The notes beneath the pieces are model-generated. The model had not been told where the DNA came from and made no database searches. It worked only from the letters and a program-made list of their open reading frames with translations. Below, one piece after another: positions 60,814 to 64,000 of a DNA stretch of 64,000 bases; the stretch's first letter is position 1, and each line of letters starts with the position of its first letter. This stretch comes from an uncultured Anaerolineae bacterium (GTDB taxonomy: Bacteria; Chloroflexota; Anaerolineae; Promineifilales; Promineifilaceae): the NCBI GenBank assembly GCA_905479495.1, contig CAJQMR010000012.1, positions 1-64,000 on the forward strand, read 5' to 3'. A program made the translations under genes and the position numbers.

Positions 60814-62121
60814 ATGGTCAAACAACAATCCCAAACTTACCTGATCCCAGTTGTCCACTTAGAGGGGACATTGGCTGAAATGCTGTTTGCTGATGCTGCC
60901 TATTTTTTGCTGGCAATTAAGGGGGAAACAAACACTCAGGCGGAGCGCTTTGTAGAAACGACAACTGAGGAATTACAGTCGTTAACTGGCCTGACACGCA
61001 AAACAATCCGTAAACAACTCGACCGCCTGTTGGCGCTTGCCCCGCCGTATCAATTCATAGAAGAAGAGGGCGTTATGGCCAACGGTCGATTGCTCAAACA
61101 ACCTCATTATCAGGAATTAGCCAGGCGTCATCACATTCAAAAACCGCTATCGTTTATGCACAATGAATGGGGCTGGGTGCTGGCCCAACCTTTACCTGCT
61201 CAAAGCAAGGCCTCTCGCTTTCCTTATGCCATTCTTAATATTATGCTTCGCAAGCCAAATGGCCGTTTCGCCCCATTCAAGGAGCTGCAAAAACGCATTC
61301 AAAAACGAGGGGCGCGCAAATTACCTGATCCCATGCAGGTGAGAAAAGCGCTAGCGTACTTACAAAATTTGAATCTTATTGAGGAAAAAGGCGAAAGCTA
61401 CCTATTACGCAAAGCCCAGTTTGGCCAAAATGGTCGCCAAAAATATGAACGATCATTTGTGGCGTCGATAGAACAGGTAACTCATGTGTGGCAATGGGCA
61501 ATAGAGGAAGCCCCTGAACGCGCCAGGTTAGCGCAAGAAATTGTAACCTTAGGCCAATTTGATGAGCAGCGCTACGGCAAGGAAATCTTTTATGATCTGG
61601 CTCAGATTCGGCCTGAAACGGATCTGGTCTGGCTAAAATATGCAGTGCATCGCCATCGGCACCGCCCCCAAGCAAAAGACCGCTGGCAAAAATGCTGGCA
61701 ACTCTTCCAAAACAGCCTCACCCGCCAGCGGTATGGGTCCCAGTCAGAAAAGTTGAAGCTTAAATTTTACCCACAGGACAATCACCTAGTTCAATTAAGG
61801 TTGCCCAATCATCAACCGGCTGAATTACGCTGGGGCAAACTTGTAGTCTGGGTGCGAGACGGCCGTTTCCAGGCCACAGGAATGGGACGCCCGGAGACCA
61901 TTTTGGTGCAGTTGCAGCAACGGGAGAAAGTGCTCTGGGAACGAACGGTGAGCTATGAAGATAGTGTGGTACGGCTGGATTTAACGGCCGTATTAAGCCA
62001 AACAACAGCACCCATTTTCCAATTTCAAGCAAAAGCCTTGAAACCCCTCAAGCAATTTTCGCTGGACGTCCTGATCGAAGCGGAATACATTACACCGCCA
62101 GAGAACAACAATGCCGATTAA
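60814..62121 (+). CDS. HTH/winged-helix DNA-binding-like protein paired with NERD-FHA gene
   Basis: The 435-residue protein has no name I recognise. Residues about 52-75 (LQSLTGLTRKTIRKQLDRLLAL) look like a helix-turn-helix, and a second winged-helix-like part lies at about 150-200 (FKELQKRIQKRGARKLPDPMQVRKALAYLQNLNLIEEKGESYLL). A basic helical middle (about 205-330, rich in HRHRHRP) leads to a beta-rich C-terminal domain (about 335-425). The start has no strong ribosome binding site. It overlaps the NERD-FHA gene by 11 bp, so the two products probably act together. Confidence 0.7.
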   Translation: MVKQQSQTYLIPVVHLEGTLAEMLFADAAYFLLAIKGETNTQAERFVETTTEELQSLTGLTRKTIRKQLDRLLALAPPYQFIEEEGVMANGRLLKQPHYQELARRHHIQKPLSFMHNEWGWVLAQPLPAQSKASRFPYAILNIMLRKPNGRFAPFKELQKRIQKRGARKLPDPMQVRKALAYLQNLNLIEEKGESYLLRKAQFGQNGRQKYERSFVASIEQVTHVWQWAIEEAPERARLAQEIVTLGQFDEQRYGKEIFYDLAQIRPETDLVWLKYAVHRHRHRPQAKDRWQKCWQLFQNSLTRQRYGSQSEKLKLKFYPQDNHLVQLRLPNHQPAELRWGKLVVWVRDGRFQATGMGRPETILVQLQQREKVLWERTVSYEDSVVRLDLTAVLSQTTAPIFQFQAKALKPLKQFSLDVLIEAEYITPPENNNAD

Positions 62122-63073
62122 TTTTTATCTTCATACCCCCTTACCTGATGAGGTAAACGAACGATGTGCCATTATTCAGGTTGCGCGTCAGCTTCATAAA
62201 CAAGTTGCTGCATCCGAGCAAACCTTCAGCCTTATTGCCAATATTGATCCAGATCACGCCTCCGACCTGGGTGAACAGCCACAGCTAGATGCCTTGTTGC
62301 TCGGGCCCAAATTGGCTGCCATCTTAGAATTCAAAGCTTACTTCGATCCTATAATCGGCCGTCATCTTACCGGGAAATGGTTTGCCATCAATCGCAAAGG
62401 CAGGCAGCAAGTTCATGGTGGCAGTCAGCGCAATCCGTTCTTGCAAGTTAAAAACGCCAGAAGAATGTGGCAATCCGTACTTAAAATTCCCCTTCACGCT
62501 TTTTTGCTTTTTTATCCCTATTTACATCCAGATTCAAAGCTGCCTCAATTTGGTTCTGAACATTCCTGGCTTGGGATCCAAAGTGCTGATGAAATAAAAA
62601 CACTCATTTTTAGCATCCGAACTGAAAATGTACACCTGGATGCCGCACAACAATTCCAAATTGCTAACACAATCCTCCACTGCCAAACATGGCCCATTGA
62701 ACCCTTGCTAACAAAATTCGCAGGCTATTTGCACGTCGTAGAGCCAAATCAGTCGCTGGTCCGCTACCCCATCCATCCTTATGACTCATTCACCATTGGC
62801 CGCTCCAAACGAGTCAATCACCTGATTCAACTCAATTCACAGCGGGTTAGCAGCAGCCATGCTCATCTGTTCATGGAAGGCAATGACCTGATCATTGAGG
62901 ATCTAAATAGTAAAAATGGACTCTTTTATGACAATAAACAGCTAACCATTCCCTTCAAACTGCCCCCTAATGGAAAAGTATTTCTGGGTGGAACTGAGTC
63001 GGATGCGCCCCAGATCTGGTATGCGCCTCTGCAAAAGCAGAACTCACTCATGCCTACCTTACCAACCTCTTAG
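62111..63073 (+). CDS. NERD nuclease-like domain fused to FHA phosphothreonine-binding domain
   Basis: Residues about 15-135 match the NERD (nuclease-related) domain: Asp in QLDALLLGPKLAAILEFKAYFDP (Asp60 and ExK at 73-75) and RNPFLQVKNARRMW, a PD-(D/E)xK-like set. A linker follows. Residues about 226-275 form an FHA domain (FTIGRSKRVNHLIQL, RVSSSHAHLFMEG, IIEDLNSKNGLFYDN) with the usual Gly-Arg, Ser, His and Asn-Gly residues for binding phosphothreonine. No transmembrane segment. The 11-bp overlap with the HTH gene suggests a two-gene module. No kinase lies nearby in this window. Nuclease activity is inferred from the motif set only. Confidence 0.82.
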   Translation: MPINFYLHTPLPDEVNERCAIIQVARQLHKQVAASEQTFSLIANIDPDHASDLGEQPQLDALLLGPKLAAILEFKAYFDPIIGRHLTGKWFAINRKGRQQVHGGSQRNPFLQVKNARRMWQSVLKIPLHAFLLFYPYLHPDSKLPQFGSEHSWLGIQSADEIKTLIFSIRTENVHLDAAQQFQIANTILHCQTWPIEPLLTKFAGYLHVVEPNQSLVRYPIHPYDSFTIGRSKRVNHLIQLNSQRVSSSHAHLFMEGNDLIIEDLNSKNGLFYDNKQLTIPFKLPPNGKVFLGGTESDAPQIWYAPLQKQNSLMPTLPTS

Positions 63074-63143
63074 CAATCATTCGGAAATTTAAATGAGATT
63101 CCAGACCGAACGGCTACTTTGAGCCCATTCGCCAATTCCGTTA

Positions 63144-63197
63144 GCTTATCTGCAAATGGGCACTTTGCTCCACTAGAGGTGGCCATCCGCAGATAGC
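63144..63197. repeat. Imperfect hairpin after the NERD-FHA gene
   Basis: GCTTATCTGCAAATGGGCA (63144-63162) is largely complementary to TGGCCATCCGCAGATAGC (63180-63197). It lies 70 bp past the stop codon, between two convergent reading frames, and has no T run. It may be a 3'-end structure. Confidence 0.5.
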
Positions 63198-63209
63198 TAA
63201 AGCCCTCAG

Positions 63210-63608
63210 CTACTTCACAATCACTGGTAAGAAAACTGTTTTTGTCTCTGTAACAAAATTTGTATGGATATAGACTGCACTAAATCCGGTATTCTGGAAA
63301 CAGCGTGTGTCTGGCGGGAAATTGCTTACAAGGGCATATCCATCATCCATTGAAACAGCCGACCCAAACCAGGCAAAATCAAAATAATCATTACCGATCA
63401 CACCTTCGGTCAGTATGGCTTCATGAACCCAATTGCTTCTATCACGCCTGAAGATGTGAGCCGACCCTAATGTGCTGAGACTAAATCGTCTCTCCCTAAC
63501 AGCACTAAGAATAAGGTAGTCACCGTTTATATCGACTAATACCCCCAAAGCACCTTGTGCGCCGCTCTCCTCACGAGTTAATTTGTCTTGCAACCCCCAA
63601 TTTTCCAA
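63210..63608 (-). pseudogene. C-terminal remnant of an FG-GAP/beta-propeller exported protein
   Basis: The 132-residue reading frame (TTG start, two in-frame TAA codons directly upstream) resembles the end of an FG-GAP propeller protein: LGVLVDINGDYLIL, LGSAHIFRRDRSNWVHEAILTEGVIGNDYFDFAWFGSAVSMDDGYALVSN. It finishes with TKTVFLPVIVK, the same kind of (F/Y)LP(I/V)(V/I)xK tail as other exported proteins of the lineage. There is no signal peptide and no start signal, so it is a truncated fragment. It may have been cut by the same event that placed the NERD-FHA pair here. Confidence 0.6.
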
Positions 63609-64000
63609 ACCACCTTATTACAAGCATGAAAAACAAGCCAAGCATTTTTCCCGTCAGGCGAAAATTCTTTAACATAACAAACTCGTTCCTCCCCGAGAAC
63701 GCGTTGCTCCTATCAGGTGTCTAAAAAAAATAAAAGACTGCGGGACACCTCACAGCCTTTCTGTTGGTGATACTGCCCACAGTGTGAGCGCTTTGTGAAT
63801 CTCTGGTGCCTATTCACGACAATTGACCCGGAAAACCAACATCCCTGATCAATCCCTCTAGCTTCCAGGTAACTTTGGGTACAGCACAAATGCCGCCCTC
63901 TAGCTGCATTTGTGTCCTTACAAGGCAACTGCCCCTGAACCTGTGATTACAGATATGATAACCGAAGCGTCTTATTTCAGGAAAAGATGGGAACAAAAGT
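63609..64000. other. Terminal stretch with no clear gene
   Basis: I see no gene I can defend. On the minus strand the last bases read TFVPIFS followed by a stop (TGA at 63977-63979), which might be the end of a gene that begins outside the window. Short open frames here have no recognisable motif. No ACGGCCGT palindrome occurs after 61991. Confidence 0.4.

Larger units (their letters stand above)
30..61991. repeat. Highly iterated palindrome ACGGCCGT (about 100 copies)
   Basis: By hand I counted about 103 copies of ACGGCCGT in the window, the first at 30-37 and the last at 61984-61991. Chance gives about one copy in 64 kb at even base composition. Many are extended to AACGGCCGTT. They lie both within genes (any frame, encoding pieces such as NGR/DGR, TAV or RP) and between genes. 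The count is a manual estimate. Confidence 0.9.

Noticed and set aside
63713..63996. Small minus-strand open frames near the window end
   Set aside because: They overlap each other in different frames, have Cys/His/Arg-rich compositions typical of non-coding frames and lack ribosome binding sites.
1..64000. Possible tRNA, rRNA, tmRNA, RNase P or SRP RNA genes
   Set aside because: No cloverleaf with a GTTCRANYCC T-loop, no CCA end and no conserved rRNA, tmRNA or RNase P cores were seen when reading the intergenic stretches. An automated covariance-model search would be decisive; this is a manual negative.

Overview
The window looks like part of a Chloroflexota genome, most like Anaerolineae or a neighbouring class. 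This is inferred from gene content, since no rRNA or tRNA is present. Supporting features are a very long SecA with a SEC-C tail, secreted lipoproteins with Thr/Pro/Ser-rich linkers followed by PD40-type propellers, a TopA with an N-terminal zinc ribbon, three AI-2E-type permeases, a giant multi-GAF histidine kinase, YwbE and KhpA. Base composition is moderate, about half GC. The most striking global feature is the palindrome ACGGCCGT, often extended to AACGGCCGTT. I counted about 100 copies by hand where chance predicts about one. It occurs in genes on both strands, in all reading frames and between genes.

Layout. 1-9 kb: lipid kinase (partial), P-loop kinase, a hypothetical protein, mutM with a small partner, adenosine deaminase and the GAF kinase. 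9-18 kb: secA, prs, a B12-binding mutase subunit with meaB, a six-SH3b exported protein and a DUF1294 protein. 18-20 kb: a Fur/Zur regulator with a ZnuBC-type metal transporter; a Fur-like dyad overlaps the transporter promoter. 20-26 kb: a stress membrane protein, a truncated ABC ATPase, two overlapping AI-2E permeases, a GT4 glycosyltransferase and a debranching-type glucosidase. 26-36 kb: two tandem paralogous lipoproteins, a LysE exporter, queA-like and SDR genes, a third AI-2E permease, map and two membrane proteins.

36-42 kb: a compact operon (ArsR-DUF2087, formylglycine-generating-enzyme-like protein, second ArsR-DUF2087, GNAT) behind three identically spaced operator-like dyads; then a quinone oxidoreductase, a phosphoribosyltransferase and a hydantoinase-B-like protein. 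42-55 kb: a secreted metzincin, then the informational block topA, manC-like, dprA, rimM, khpA, rpsP and ffh on the minus strand; S16 carries a long acidic tail. An S9 peptidase and ywbE follow. 55-64 kb: a third propeller lipoprotein, an effector-associated-domain protein with a degenerate kinase core, an arylsulfotransferase-like protein fused to a seven-repeat lectin-like propeller, an overlapping HTH / NERD-FHA gene pair, and an FG-GAP remnant.

Many genes end in intergenic stem-loops built from a few short words (such as GGTAATCCGTGA, TTTCCCCGGAAACT, AATTGGGTAATT). The best candidates for undescribed biology are the ArsR-DUF2087/FGE/GNAT operon, the HTH + NERD-FHA pair, the EAD-kinase fusion and the ACGGCCGT palindrome. 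No tRNA, rRNA, CRISPR array, transposase or prophage gene was seen.
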